Shown here in pieces: positions 32,565 through 41,105 of a stretch of DNA of 64,000 bases (position 1 is the stretch's first letter; every line of letters begins with the position of its first letter). Source of the stretch: Streptomyces sp. 1-11. Its GTDB lineage: Bacteria > Actinomycetota > Actinomycetes > Streptomycetales > Streptomycetaceae. The stretch is taken from the NCBI RefSeq assembly GCF_007176755.1, contig NZ_BJTV01000002.1:186655-250654 (forward strand). Direction: 5' to 3'. The notes under the pieces were generated by a model that was not told where the DNA came from, made no database searches, and saw only the letters and a program-made list of their open reading frames with translations. The position numbers were made by a program, and so were the translations under genes.

Positions 32565-33460
32565 GGCCCCGGCGTGGCGCGCAGGGCGCCCGGCCGGGCC
32601 AGGGCCGCGGCGGCCGCCCGGCTCGCCGGGCGGCCCAGCGCGGCACGCGACGCCTCCCGGAGCAGGACCGCGGCGCGGAAGGCGGCCGTGGCGAGCGGGC
32701 CGTGCCGGCGCCGGTACAGCCGGACGCGGTTGAGGGTGAGCAGGGTCCAGAGGCGGGGCGAGACCTGGGAGTCGCCCCCCAGGTGAACGGCCTCGGCCGT
32801 CGGCTCCAGCCGGGTGGCGTAGCCCAGGTCCCGTGCGCGCAGGCAGTACTCGGTCTCCTCCGAGTAGAGGAAGAAGGACTCGTCCCACGGCCCGCACACC
32901 GCCAGGCAGTCCCCCGAGACGGCCATGAGCGCGCCGGTGGCCCAGTCCGCACGGGTGGGCCGCCGGTAGGCGGCGGGGTCGGTGACGAGCTCGCTCAGGG
33001 CCGGGAAGCGCCCGGCCCGGGTGTTGCCGATCAGCGCCTCGCCGAGCGCCCGGAGCACGGTGGACTCGCGGCGCAGCGAGCGGTGGGGCGTTTCCCGGCC
33101 CTCCTCGTACAGCAGGGGCACGGCGATCCCCACTCCGGCCCGGAGGCTGTCGACGAGGCGTTTGGCGCAGCCCTGCCGCATGCGGATGTCGGGGTTGCAG
33201 ATGAGCACGGTGCCGTACTCGCCGGCCGCGTTCAGCGCCGCGTTGATCCCCGCCGCGTACCCGGCGTTGCGGCCGGTCTGGACGAGGGTGGCGCCGGGGG
33301 CCAGGGTCCGCAGCACCTCGACGGTGTCGTCGGCCGAGTCGTTGTCGGCGACGACGAGGTGCCAGTCCAGCCCGGCCATGCCGTCGGGCAGTGCGGTGAG
33401 GAACCCGGGGAGCACCGGGGCGCTGTTCCAGGTGACGACGATGACGGCGACGGCGCTCAT
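32561..33460 (-). CDS. Glycosyltransferase family 2 (rhamnosyltransferase-like)
   Basis: This 299-residue protein's ATG overlaps the stop of the Wzz-Wzy gene (ATGA), so the two are translationally coupled. AVIVVTWNSAPVLPGFLTAL and DWHLVVADNDSADDTVEVL start the GT-A domain. QTGRNAGYAAGINAALNAAG and LICNPDIRM (D-x-D equivalent) follow, then TGALMAVSGDCLAVCGPWDE, SFFLYSEETEYCLRARDLG and the HLGGDSQVS region. This pattern is typical of GT2 enzymes that add rhamnose or other deoxyhexoses. The C-terminal ~50 residues are Arg/Ala-rich helix. Confidence 0.9.
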   Translation of the reverse strand: MSAVAVIVVTWNSAPVLPGFLTALPDGMAGLDWHLVVADNDSADDTVEVLRTLAPGATLVQTGRNAGYAAGINAALNAAGEYGTVLICNPDIRMRQGCAKRLVDSLRAGVGIAVPLLYEEGRETPHRSLRRESTVLRALGEALIGNTRAGRFPALSELVTDPAAYRRPTRADWATGALMAVSGDCLAVCGPWDESFFLYSEETEYCLRARDLGYATRLEPTAEAVHLGGDSQVSPRLWTLLTLNRVRLYRRRHGPLATAAFRAAVLLREASRAALGRPASRAAAAALARPGALRATPGP

Positions 33461-35496
33461 CGGGACTCCACGAGTCGGGGGAGCTGGGCTCCGGGCGTCG
33501 GGGTTGCTTCGGGTGTCTTGCCGGGGCCGGGGCGGGCGGCCGCCTCGCGGCGCACGAAGCCGAGGTAGCTGCCGCCGGCGCCCAGGGTCAGGAAGAACAT
33601 CCCCGCGTACATGGGGAAGCTGAGCGCGTCGAAGGTGGCGCTGATGACCAGGGCGACCAGGGCCGAGGCGAGGAAGGCCTGCCCGAGCTCCCGGTCCGAC
33701 TCGGTGCGGGCGAGCCGGCGGACGGCGCCCCCGGTGTGGATCCCGGTGACGAACAGGGCCAGCAGCGCGATCAGCCCCACCACGCCCGTCTCGGCCAGGG
33801 TCAGCATGTACTGGTTGTCGGTGAAGAAGTACAGGTCGGGGGTGAAGGTGCCGAACCCGCGGCCGAACCAGGGGCGTTCGCTGAGGTAGGGCACGATCGC
33901 GCTGTACTTCACGGTGCGTGCCTGGGTGCTGCTGTCGGAGTTGGACAGGAAGCTGGCGAACAGGCCCGTGATGGTGCCGATCAGGCCCGGGATGATCACC
34001 TTGAAGCCGGCCACCGAGCCGAGGATCAGGCCGATCGCGGCCCAGCGCCGCTGCGGCTTCCAGCGCGGCACCATCACCAGGATGACGATGAACGCGCCGA
34101 TGATCGACGTCCGGGACACGGTCAGCGGCAGAGCGCCCGCCATGACCGCCACCGGACCCCAGCGTCGCAGCGCGCCGGCGTGCCGGCGCACCGGGTCGAA
34201 GGCCTGGTGGACGGCGAAGGGCACCAGGATGGCCAGCATTCCCCCGAACTCCAGCGGGTGGGCCGTGGTGGACCGCGGCCGGGTGAACGAGCCGCGGTCC
34301 ATGGTGCTGATCCCGGCGCTGCTCGACTGCAGGCCGGGGATGTGGATCGAGTCGGCGATGTTGGTCGCGGCGAAGAAGTCGTAGTAGCCGATCAGGGCGA
34401 CCACCGTGCCCAGGACGACGAGCCGGCGCATCAGGGTCTCCAGCCGGCTGCGTTCCTGGATGCCGGCGGATGCCAGCACCACCAGCGCCACCCACACCCC
34501 GAGCCCGATGAGGCCGCGGTCGGCCCCGAGGACCTCCTTGTGCGAGCTGCCGCGGGTCGCGTCGGCGACGTAGGACAGCAGCACCGCCGCGGCGAGCAGG
34601 CACATCGTCAGGCGCGGCAGCCTGGTGCCCTCGGCCGGGCGGATCCGGCCGCCCAGCCAGGTCGCGAGGTACCACAGGAGCCCCAGCAGGGCGAAGACGT
34701 TGGCCGGGGTGCCGACGCCGCCGAGCGCGGGCAGGGTGAGGTTCGACGGGACGAAGAAGGCCAGAACCAGGTACCCGGTGAGGATCGTCACGGCGTCCAG
34801 CCTGCGCACCAGCAGGCCCCTGGGCGCCCGCTCGGGGGGCCGCAGGCGGTGGCGCCGGGGGACGTACCCGGCGCGGGCGCGTCCCCGCCGGCGGACCACC
34901 GCGACGCCCTCGGCGAGGATGGACAGCAGGAACGCGCCGACCATTCCCACGATGACGACCGCCGCGATGTCCTGGTACCTGGCCTTGGACTCCGGGACCG
35001 GTTTCTGCGGCAGGACCACCGGAGCGGCCTGCACGGCGTACACCGTCGGCACCTTGGAGCCGGCCTGCAGGGCTTTGAGCTGTTCCCCGGTGAAGTTGGT
35101 GAGGGTGGTGGTCTCCCTGAGCACCTTGGCCCGGTCGGTCCCGGTGACGCTCAGGGTGAGCAGCGGGCTGTCGGCGTCCGACGCGAAGCCGGCGGTGTAC
35201 GGGTCCGTGACGCCGCGCGATCGCAACTCCTTGGCGGAGTCGCCCGACTGGAGCGTCCTGATCAGCACGTCGGCCGTGACGACCAGTGAACCGCCCGCGT
35301 TCGAGATCGGGTTGCCGAAGGTCGGCGCCAGGTTGGCGACCGCCCTGGAGTCCAGGAGCGTGACGGAGCTCTGCGACTCGTAGGACACCGGGATGGTCCG
35401 GTGCAGGTATCCGCCGGCCAGGAGACTGAGCAGGGTGAGGGGCACCATGAAGTACCAGCGCCGGCACATGATGGCCCAGAGGTCGGCGAGGCTCAT
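33457..35496 (-). CDS. Fusion of Wzz-like chain-length determinant and Wzy-type polymerase/O-antigen ligase
   Basis: This is a 679-residue membrane protein. Residues 1-195 are Wzz-like: a short cytoplasmic start (LADLWAIMCRRWYFMVPLTL), helix 1, an extracytoplasmic domain of about 135 residues, a proline motif (VVLPQKPVPESKARY) and helix 2 (IAAVVIVGMVGAFLLSILAE). After an Arg-rich linker (about 200-225), residues 230-650 form an O-antigen-ligase/Wzy module with about ten helices. The conserved loop has TAHPLEFGGMLAILVPFAVH, SRTSIIGAFIVILVMV and RPWFGRGFGTFTPD. Separate Wzz and Wzy proteins are the rule, so one chain would tether length control to polymerisation at 1:1. The short 68-bp divergent spacer to the 35565 gene holds its promoter. 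Confidence 0.85.
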   Translation of the reverse strand: MSLADLWAIMCRRWYFMVPLTLLSLLAGGYLHRTIPVSYESQSSVTLLDSRAVANLAPTFGNPISNAGGSLVVTADVLIRTLQSGDSAKELRSRGVTDPYTAGFASDADSPLLTLSVTGTDRAKVLRETTTLTNFTGEQLKALQAGSKVPTVYAVQAAPVVLPQKPVPESKARYQDIAAVVIVGMVGAFLLSILAEGVAVVRRRGRARAGYVPRRHRLRPPERAPRGLLVRRLDAVTILTGYLVLAFFVPSNLTLPALGGVGTPANVFALLGLLWYLATWLGGRIRPAEGTRLPRLTMCLLAAAVLLSYVADATRGSSHKEVLGADRGLIGLGVWVALVVLASAGIQERSRLETLMRRLVVLGTVVALIGYYDFFAATNIADSIHIPGLQSSSAGISTMDRGSFTRPRSTTAHPLEFGGMLAILVPFAVHQAFDPVRRHAGALRRWGPVAVMAGALPLTVSRTSIIGAFIVILVMVPRWKPQRRWAAIGLILGSVAGFKVIIPGLIGTITGLFASFLSNSDSSTQARTVKYSAIVPYLSERPWFGRGFGTFTPDLYFFTDNQYMLTLAETGVVGLIALLALFVTGIHTGGAVRRLARTESDRELGQAFLASALVALVISATFDALSFPMYAGMFFLTLGAGGSYLGFVRREAAARPGPGKTPEATPTPGAQLPRLVESR

Positions 35497-35564
35497 GAGA
35501 ACTCCCTTTCGGTGGCGGGCCGCCCTGGCGCCTGCGAGGATCGGTGCCGACGGAAGGAATCCCT

Positions 35565-36236
35565 GTGTCGCCTCGTGACGTCACCGAAGCGCTTCTCCGC
35601 CGCTGGTACGTGCTGCTGATCGTGTTCCTGCTGACGGCCGCCGGAGCCTACCGCGTGGTGAATCCCACGCCGGAGTACGTGAGTTCGGCGGTGGTCGTCC
35701 TCAAGCCGCCCGCGACCGGAAGCCAGCCGAACCAGCTGACGAACCTTCAGCCGCCCCTCGCCGCCCTCTCGTACGGGGTCATCCAGCAGCTCGAGTCGCC
35801 GGACGGGCACAGGGAGCTGGCCGCCGCCGGGGTGCACGGGGCGTACCAACTCATCCCGCGCAACAGCGGCACCAGCGCGACACCGCAGTACCTGATCCCC
35901 TCGCTGCAGGTGCAGGCGCGGCGCAGCGACCCCGCGGCGGCGGACACGGCCGTCCGCCGGATCATCGACGTCTACTCCAGGCACGTGGCGGCCACGCAGT
36001 CGGCGGAGGGCGTCGCGGACAGGGCGCTGATCACGGCCTCCGTCCTGGTCGCCCCCGGCGCCACGCCGGTGCGGGGCGACAAGGCCCGCGCACTGGCGGG
36101 CACGGCGCTGCTGGGTGCGCTCGCCGGCGTCCTGGGCGCGCTGTGGTGCGACCGGTACGCGCTGCGGCGCGGGAAGAGGAGGGCGGCCTCCCCGGACCCG
36201 CTCCGCCGCACCGACGGTGTTCCCGCGGCGGGCTGA
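35565..36236 (+). CDS. Wzz-like membrane protein (small)
   Basis: This protein is about 223 residues. I place the start at the GTG at 35565, with GAAGGAA just before it; a GTG at 35544 lacks a ribosome site. SPRDVTEALLRRWYVLLIVF, with helix 1, resembles the N-termini of the Wzz proteins at 27470 and 33457. An extracytoplasmic domain of about 150 residues follows (SSAVVVLKPPATGSQPNQ, RRSDPAAADTAVRRIIDVYS), then helix 2 (ALAGTALLGALAGVLGALWC) and an Arg-rich tail. It is the third Wzz-like protein of the locus. It is divergent from the fusion gene and only 11 bp from the convergent glycosyltransferase. Confidence 0.8.
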   Translation: MSPRDVTEALLRRWYVLLIVFLLTAAGAYRVVNPTPEYVSSAVVVLKPPATGSQPNQLTNLQPPLAALSYGVIQQLESPDGHRELAAAGVHGAYQLIPRNSGTSATPQYLIPSLQVQARRSDPAAADTAVRRIIDVYSRHVAATQSAEGVADRALITASVLVAPGATPVRGDKARALAGTALLGALAGVLGALWCDRYALRRGKRRAASPDPLRRTDGVPAAG

Positions 36237-36247
36237 GCTCCTGGGCA

Positions 36248-37294
36248 TCAGATACCGCGGCGCTTCCAGGACTCCCACCACAGCCGTTCCCGGCCGCGCT
36301 CGGCCACGGCCGACCACACCAGGGGCTGGAGGTACGGCATCGCCTTCGGGCCGATGCGCCGTCTGAGCCGCAGCGCCCGGTACTCCGGGAGCTCGGTGTA
36401 CTCCGGCAGGCACTGTGCGGCGAAGGCGACGCACTCGTCGACCGGGACGGTGTCCGTGCGCCCCCGGTCGTAGGCGCGGTAGGCCCGGCGCAGCGCGAAG
36501 CGGGCGAGGCGGGTGTGGACCTGGTCGGCGAGGCGGTCGGCGTGCGGCAGCCGGTCGGCGCACTTGGCGAGCACCGAGTCGAAGGCCACGAGGCGCTGGC
36601 GCAGGTCGTCGAGCTGACCGCCGAAGTCGGTGGTGGACATGTTGTTGCCGTGCACCCGGTAGAAGGCCTGGTCGGCCCCGCGTACGTAGCCGACGTCGGC
36701 GTGCGCGGCGAGCCGCATCCACATCTCGATGTCGCCGGCGTGCGGCAGGGCCGGGTCGTAGCCGCCGACCTCGCGCTGCAGGCCGGTGCGGACGACGACC
36801 TCCGGCGAGGTGATGCAGCCGGTGCCCTCGCGGAAGCGCCGCTCCAGCCACCACTGCCCGGGGTAGACGACCGAGCCGGTGCCGCGGGTACGGGCCGGCG
36901 GCAGCGGTCCGCCGTGCCGGAAGCGCAGCGGGCGTCCGTAGGCGAACCCCGCCTCGGGGTGGGCGTCCAGCAGGGCGGCGGCCCGGACCAGGGCGCCCGG
37001 GACCAGCCGGTCGTCGGCGGAGAGCAGGGCGCAGTAGTCGCCGTCGGCCCATTCCAGCAGGCCCTCGTTGTAGGTGGCGATGTGGCCCTTGTTGGTCTCG
37101 TGGACGCGGACCTCGATCCGCGGGTCGGAGGCGGCCAGCTTGTGCGCGATCTCCGCCGAGTCGTCGGGCGAGGCGTCGTCGATGATCAGGACCCGGACGT
37201 CGACTCCGTCCTGCTCGTCCAGGACGCTGCTGACGCAGTCGGCGAGGAAGTGGCCGTACTTGTAGCAGGGGATCACAACACTGACGCTGCTCAT
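36248..37294 (-). CDS. Glycosyltransferase family 2
   Basis: This is a 348-residue protein. VSVVIPCYKYGHFLADCVSS, VLIIDDASPDDSAEIAHKLA, NKGHIATYNEGLLEWADGDY and CALLSADDRLVPGALVRAA give a complete GT-A core with the acidic S-A-D-D donor site. HAGDIEMWMRLAAHADVGYV carries the second acidic motif. The C-terminal ~100 residues (FALRRAYRAYDRGRTDTVP, KAMPYLQPLVWS) are helical. It is downstream of the large secreted protein gene on the same strand but separated by a hairpin, so it may have its own promoter. Confidence 0.88.
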   Translation of the reverse strand: MSSVSVVIPCYKYGHFLADCVSSVLDEQDGVDVRVLIIDDASPDDSAEIAHKLAASDPRIEVRVHETNKGHIATYNEGLLEWADGDYCALLSADDRLVPGALVRAAALLDAHPEAGFAYGRPLRFRHGGPLPPARTRGTGSVVYPGQWWLERRFREGTGCITSPEVVVRTGLQREVGGYDPALPHAGDIEMWMRLAAHADVGYVRGADQAFYRVHGNNMSTTDFGGQLDDLRQRLVAFDSVLAKCADRLPHADRLADQVHTRLARFALRRAYRAYDRGRTDTVPVDECVAFAAQCLPEYTELPEYRALRLRRRIGPKAMPYLQPLVWSAVAERGRERLWWESWKRRGI

Positions 37295-37321
37295 GGGTGG
37301 GTAATGCCAATCCCCGGCGGC

Positions 37322-37344
37322 GGCCCACGGGTTCGCCGTGGGCC
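37322..37344. terminator. Hairpin downstream of the 1,200-residue protein gene
   Basis: A perfect 9-bp stem GGCCCACGG (37322-37330) / CCGTGGGCC (37336-37344) with the loop GTTCG. A second copy of GTTCGCCGTGGGCCG occurs at 37398-37412. It probably separates the two minus-strand genes. Confidence 0.6.
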
Positions 37345-37433
37345 GGGTGAAGGGCGCGGCGGAGCGCGGGACGCCCCCCGCCCCCGCGGCCGCCGGGGTT
37401 CGCCGTGGGCCGCCGCCGGTGCGCTGTGTCGGG

Positions 37434-40400
37434 TCAGTTCTTCTTCTTGTGCGCGGTCCTGGCGGTCAGGGTCCAGCTGTGGGACTTCAGCACGTGGCGG
37501 TGCCTGTCCCGGGCCGTGACCGTGACCTTGAACCGGGTGCCGTCCGGCAGCGGTGCCGACAGGTGGACGGACGCCTTGTGGCCGGCCCGGTCGTAGGAGG
37601 TGACGGCCGTGACGTGGAGCTTCCTGGCGGCTGCCGCCCGGGGGCCGGACAGCACGGTCACGGTCGCCCGGACGGACGACACCGCGGCCCCGGCGGGCAG
37701 GGCGGTCACCAGCGGGTCGCCCGCGTCGGCGGTGTGGGTCAGGGCGGAGGCGTTGTCCTCGGAGGCGCCGGGCGCCGCCAGGGAGGCGCCCGGGTTGTCG
37801 GCGGTGAAGACCGGGCCGACCCAGTAGTTCGCGGATCCGTAGGAGCTGTTGGGGAAGGCCGGGTCGGCGCCGTACCGGTAGAGCCCGTTGTGCTGGGCGG
37901 TGGTGTCGGCGGTGCCGGTCAGCGGGTAGGACTGGTGGGCCGCGGCGAAGTAGCCGCCGTCGACCGCGTAGTGGCCGTTCGGCGCGTGGTAGGAGACGAC
38001 GTACGGGGTGTCGGCGCTGACGGCGACCGGGTTGGTGAAGGTCATCCGCTGCCAGCCCGAGGCCGTCTCGCCGGTGAAGGTGCCGGTGGCGAGCAGCGTG
38101 CCGTCGCCGGACCACAGACTGCCGGTATGGGTGCCGGTGTTGCCGGCGCCCTTGTAGAAGGTGACGCCGGTGACCCAGCCGCTCGCCGAGGACGTGAACC
38201 GGGAGCCCAGCTCGACCGAGTTGGTGTCGCTGGTCATGTCGGTGGTGGCGGGCACGGCGGAGGAGTTCCACAGCGTGCAGGGGCAGGTGACCGCCGGCGG
38301 GGTGGTGCTCGTGGTGAACGACCAGGTCACCGGGTCCGCCATGGTGTTGCCCCACAGGTCACTGGCCTTGACGGAGGCGGTGTACGTGGTGTGCAGCGCC
38401 AGTTCCGTGGACGGGGTGAAGGTGGCCTTGTTGGACGAGGGGAGCGTCCAGGTCCCGGGCACGGCCTCGCCGTTGGGGTCCTTCACGGTGAAGGTCAGGC
38501 TGTCGGAGTCGACGGCCGAGCTGAAGACGGCCGACACCGGCGCCGTGATCGACACGCCGGTCGCCCCGGACGTCGGGGAGGTCGAGGTGACGGTGGGCGG
38601 GGTGGTGCTGGCCGCCGAGGTGTCCAGGACCACGTCGACCCAGTAGTTGCTGCCCGAGGACTGCGAGGACGGGAAGGCGCTGGACGAGCCGTAGTGGTAG
38701 ACGCCGTTGCCGCCGTCGGTGCCCGACTTCAGGGCGGTGAGCGGGGCCAGGCCCGCGTCGCCGCCGGAGAAGTACCCGCCGTCGTAGGAGTATCCGCCGT
38801 TGGGGGCGAAGTACGAGGCGACGTACGTGGTGTTGGCCTTGACGCTCACCGGGGTGGAGAAGTTGAGCTGCTGCCAGCCGGAGGCCGACTCGCCGGTGAA
38901 GGTGCCGGTGGCCAGGCGGGTGCCGGAGGCGGTCCACAGGCTGCCGGTGTGGGTGCCGGTGTTGGCCGGCGACTTGTAGAAGCGGATGCCGGTGATCGAA
39001 CCGGCCACGGTGGTACGGAACTTGGTGCCGAGTTCGACCGCGCTGCCGTCGCCTCCGTTGACGGTGCCGGGCACCGCCGAGGCCGGCCAGACGGTGCAGG
39101 GGCAGGCCTGCGGTCCGACGGTGAGCGGGACGGTGCTGACGGCGCCGATGTTGACGCTGTCGTCCACCGCGCGGACCTTGACGGACGCGGCGCCGGGGGT
39201 GGCCGGGGTCCAGGTGTACTTCCAGGAGGTCAGGCCGCTCGCGGCGTTCCAGGTCTTGCCGCCGTCCGTGGACACCTCGACCCGGGCGACCACGCCGCCG
39301 GAGTCGGTGGCGGTGCCCGTGACGGTGACCGGCTTCAGCGCCGGGACGGTGACCCCGGAGGCCGGCGCCGTCACGGTGACGGACGGGCCGGTGGTGTCGG
39401 TGGTGGCCGTCGCGGCGGCGAGGTTGCTCTGCCGGGTCAGCGGCTGGACGCCCATGTCGGCCAGGATGTTCACGGTCGCCTGCTGCATGCGGGCGTCCTC
39501 GGTGACCACGGTGTCGGCGGGGTCGTAGGTCGGGATGTCGGTCAGCCCCCACGACCACTGCACGGTCCCCGAGCCGAAGACCAGGGCGCCGGAGTCCTGG
39601 TCGCGGAACTCGACGAGGTTGTGCGTCGCCGTGCCGTTGCCGTAGACGTTGCCCCAGTCCGTGCGGAGCTTGCCGTCGTCGATGTCGACCGTCGTGGAGG
39701 ACACGTCGATCGCCCCGGCGGGCCGGGTGCTGTTGTCGATGTCGCTGTCCCACTCGTAGCCGAGGGTCCCCTCGGGGAAGGTGGCGGTCTGGCTCGACGT
39801 CAGGCCGGCGATGGAGGTGTTGCGCCAGATCCGGTTCTTCCCGTACGAGCCGGGGACAGTGATGGCGTCGCTGCGGTAGCCGTTCACCGTGAACATGGAG
39901 CCGGTGAGGATGTTCGGCGGCTGGTAGTCCTGCCCGTACTGGGTGCTGGCGGGATCCATCCAGGTGCCGGTCCAGGTCCCGCTGGGGTCGGCGATGCCGT
40001 TGTTCTGCGCCATCTTGGTCATCTTGTAGCAGACCAGGGTGCGGTTGGCCGTGTTCGCGCCGTCGATGCTCGGGGTGAGCCGGGTCTTCCAGAAGACCTC
40101 GTTGCCGCTGAAGAAGGCCTGCCGGACACCGGCCTTGCGGGCCGCGAGGACGTTGGAGTACTGGCTCTGCGTCCAGTACTCGTCGTGGCCGGAGGACATG
40201 TACACCTTGTGCTTCTTCAGCAGGGTGGCGCCGTTGGCCGACACGTCCACGCCGGACAGGTAGCTGACGTCGTAGCCGTTGCGCTCCAGCCAGGACAGCA
40301 TCATGTACTCGGAGCCGTAGATGCCGTTGTCGCCGCCGATGTCCAGCGGCCGGTTGTAGCTGACCTCGTAGGCACGGCCGTCCGGCGCGGGTCCGGCGCC

Positions 40401-41036
40401 GCCGTAGAGGTCCTGGCCGCCGTAGTCGTTGTACGCCTGCCAGGTCTGGTCGCTGGTCTGCACGACGATGTCGGAGGTGCTGGAGTCGTTGCGGACCACG
40501 AACGGGTACGGCATCAGGCCGTCGCCGTCCGTCTGGGTCAGGTTGGCGATGTACAGGCCGGAGACCGCGTTGCCGGGCACCGTCCAGGTGGCGGTGACCG
40601 GCCAGTTGCCGCAGTCGACCAGGCCGGTGCTGCTCTTGGTGGCGCAGTTGGCCGGCTTGGTGAGGTAGTTGGCCGGGTAGGTGACGGCGGCCTGGGCCGC
40701 GGTGGACATCTCGCGCGCGCCGTCGCCGCCGTACCAGCCGAGGCGGTATATCTCCACGTGGTAGGAGACCTTCGACTGCACCTTGAACTGCACGGTGTCA
40801 CCGGCCTGGACGCTCTCCTTGGTGGAGAAGCCCTTGATGTCACCGTAGGCGTTGGGCGAGAACCAGTCGGACTTCGGGCTGCCCGGTTTGGAGTTCTCGC
40901 AGACGACGGGGTTCGAACCCGTTCCGCACGGATCGGAGGCGGCCAGGGCGGACCCCGCCTGCGGGAGCACCGCCCAGATCAACGCTGCCACGACGGCGAG
41001 GCGGCTGCCTCTGATCCGTCTGCTCCATTTCTTCAT
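37434..41036 (-). CDS. Large secreted N,N-dimethylformamidase-subunit-like protein with two DUF4082 domains
   Basis: This 1,200-residue protein has a clear signal peptide (KKWSRRIRGSRLAVVAALIW, cleavage after GSALA). Residues about 40-520 resemble the large subunit of N,N-dimethylformamidase: GLYIANLTQTDGDGLMPYPF, TWQAYNDYGGQDLYGG, HKVYMSSGHDEYWTQSQYSN and RQAFFSGNEVFWKTRL. Next come an Ig-like region (about 530-640), DUF4082 (about 645-790, with NTGTHTGSLWTASGT), a Big_5-like Ig domain (about 800-910) and a second DUF4082 (about 920-1065, with NTGTHTGSLWSGDGT). A basic beta domain ends KKKN. DUF4082 domains are thought to bind carbohydrate. It is probably an extracellular amide- or glycan-acting protein tied to the polysaccharide; the reaction is unproven. 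Confidence 0.85.
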   Translation of the reverse strand: MKKWSRRIRGSRLAVVAALIWAVLPQAGSALAASDPCGTGSNPVVCENSKPGSPKSDWFSPNAYGDIKGFSTKESVQAGDTVQFKVQSKVSYHVEIYRLGWYGGDGAREMSTAAQAAVTYPANYLTKPANCATKSSTGLVDCGNWPVTATWTVPGNAVSGLYIANLTQTDGDGLMPYPFVVRNDSSTSDIVVQTSDQTWQAYNDYGGQDLYGGAGPAPDGRAYEVSYNRPLDIGGDNGIYGSEYMMLSWLERNGYDVSYLSGVDVSANGATLLKKHKVYMSSGHDEYWTQSQYSNVLAARKAGVRQAFFSGNEVFWKTRLTPSIDGANTANRTLVCYKMTKMAQNNGIADPSGTWTGTWMDPASTQYGQDYQPPNILTGSMFTVNGYRSDAITVPGSYGKNRIWRNTSIAGLTSSQTATFPEGTLGYEWDSDIDNSTRPAGAIDVSSTTVDIDDGKLRTDWGNVYGNGTATHNLVEFRDQDSGALVFGSGTVQWSWGLTDIPTYDPADTVVTEDARMQQATVNILADMGVQPLTRQSNLAAATATTDTTGPSVTVTAPASGVTVPALKPVTVTGTATDSGGVVARVEVSTDGGKTWNAASGLTSWKYTWTPATPGAASVKVRAVDDSVNIGAVSTVPLTVGPQACPCTVWPASAVPGTVNGGDGSAVELGTKFRTTVAGSITGIRFYKSPANTGTHTGSLWTASGTRLATGTFTGESASGWQQLNFSTPVSVKANTTYVASYFAPNGGYSYDGGYFSGGDAGLAPLTALKSGTDGGNGVYHYGSSSAFPSSQSSGSNYWVDVVLDTSAASTTPPTVTSTSPTSGATGVSITAPVSAVFSSAVDSDSLTFTVKDPNGEAVPGTWTLPSSNKATFTPSTELALHTTYTASVKASDLWGNTMADPVTWSFTTSTTPPAVTCPCTLWNSSAVPATTDMTSDTNSVELGSRFTSSASGWVTGVTFYKGAGNTGTHTGSLWSGDGTLLATGTFTGETASGWQRMTFTNPVAVSADTPYVVSYHAPNGHYAVDGGYFAAAHQSYPLTGTADTTAQHNGLYRYGADPAFPNSSYGSANYWVGPVFTADNPGASLAAPGASEDNASALTHTADAGDPLVTALPAGAAVSSVRATVTVLSGPRAAAARKLHVTAVTSYDRAGHKASVHLSAPLPDGTRFKVTVTARDRHRHVLKSHSWTLTARTAHKKKN

Positions 41037-41105
41037 GTGTACCTCTCGCGGTGCTGTGCAGGACCGACCCGTGCGGTCGGGGTGGCGCTGTGAAGCGGTG
41101 ACCGG

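Noticed and set aside
37338..41093. A plus-strand open frame of about 1,250 codons opposite the large secreted protein
   Set aside because: It is low-complexity Val/Gly/Asp/Arg antisense translation, while the minus strand shows a signal peptide and several recognisable domains.
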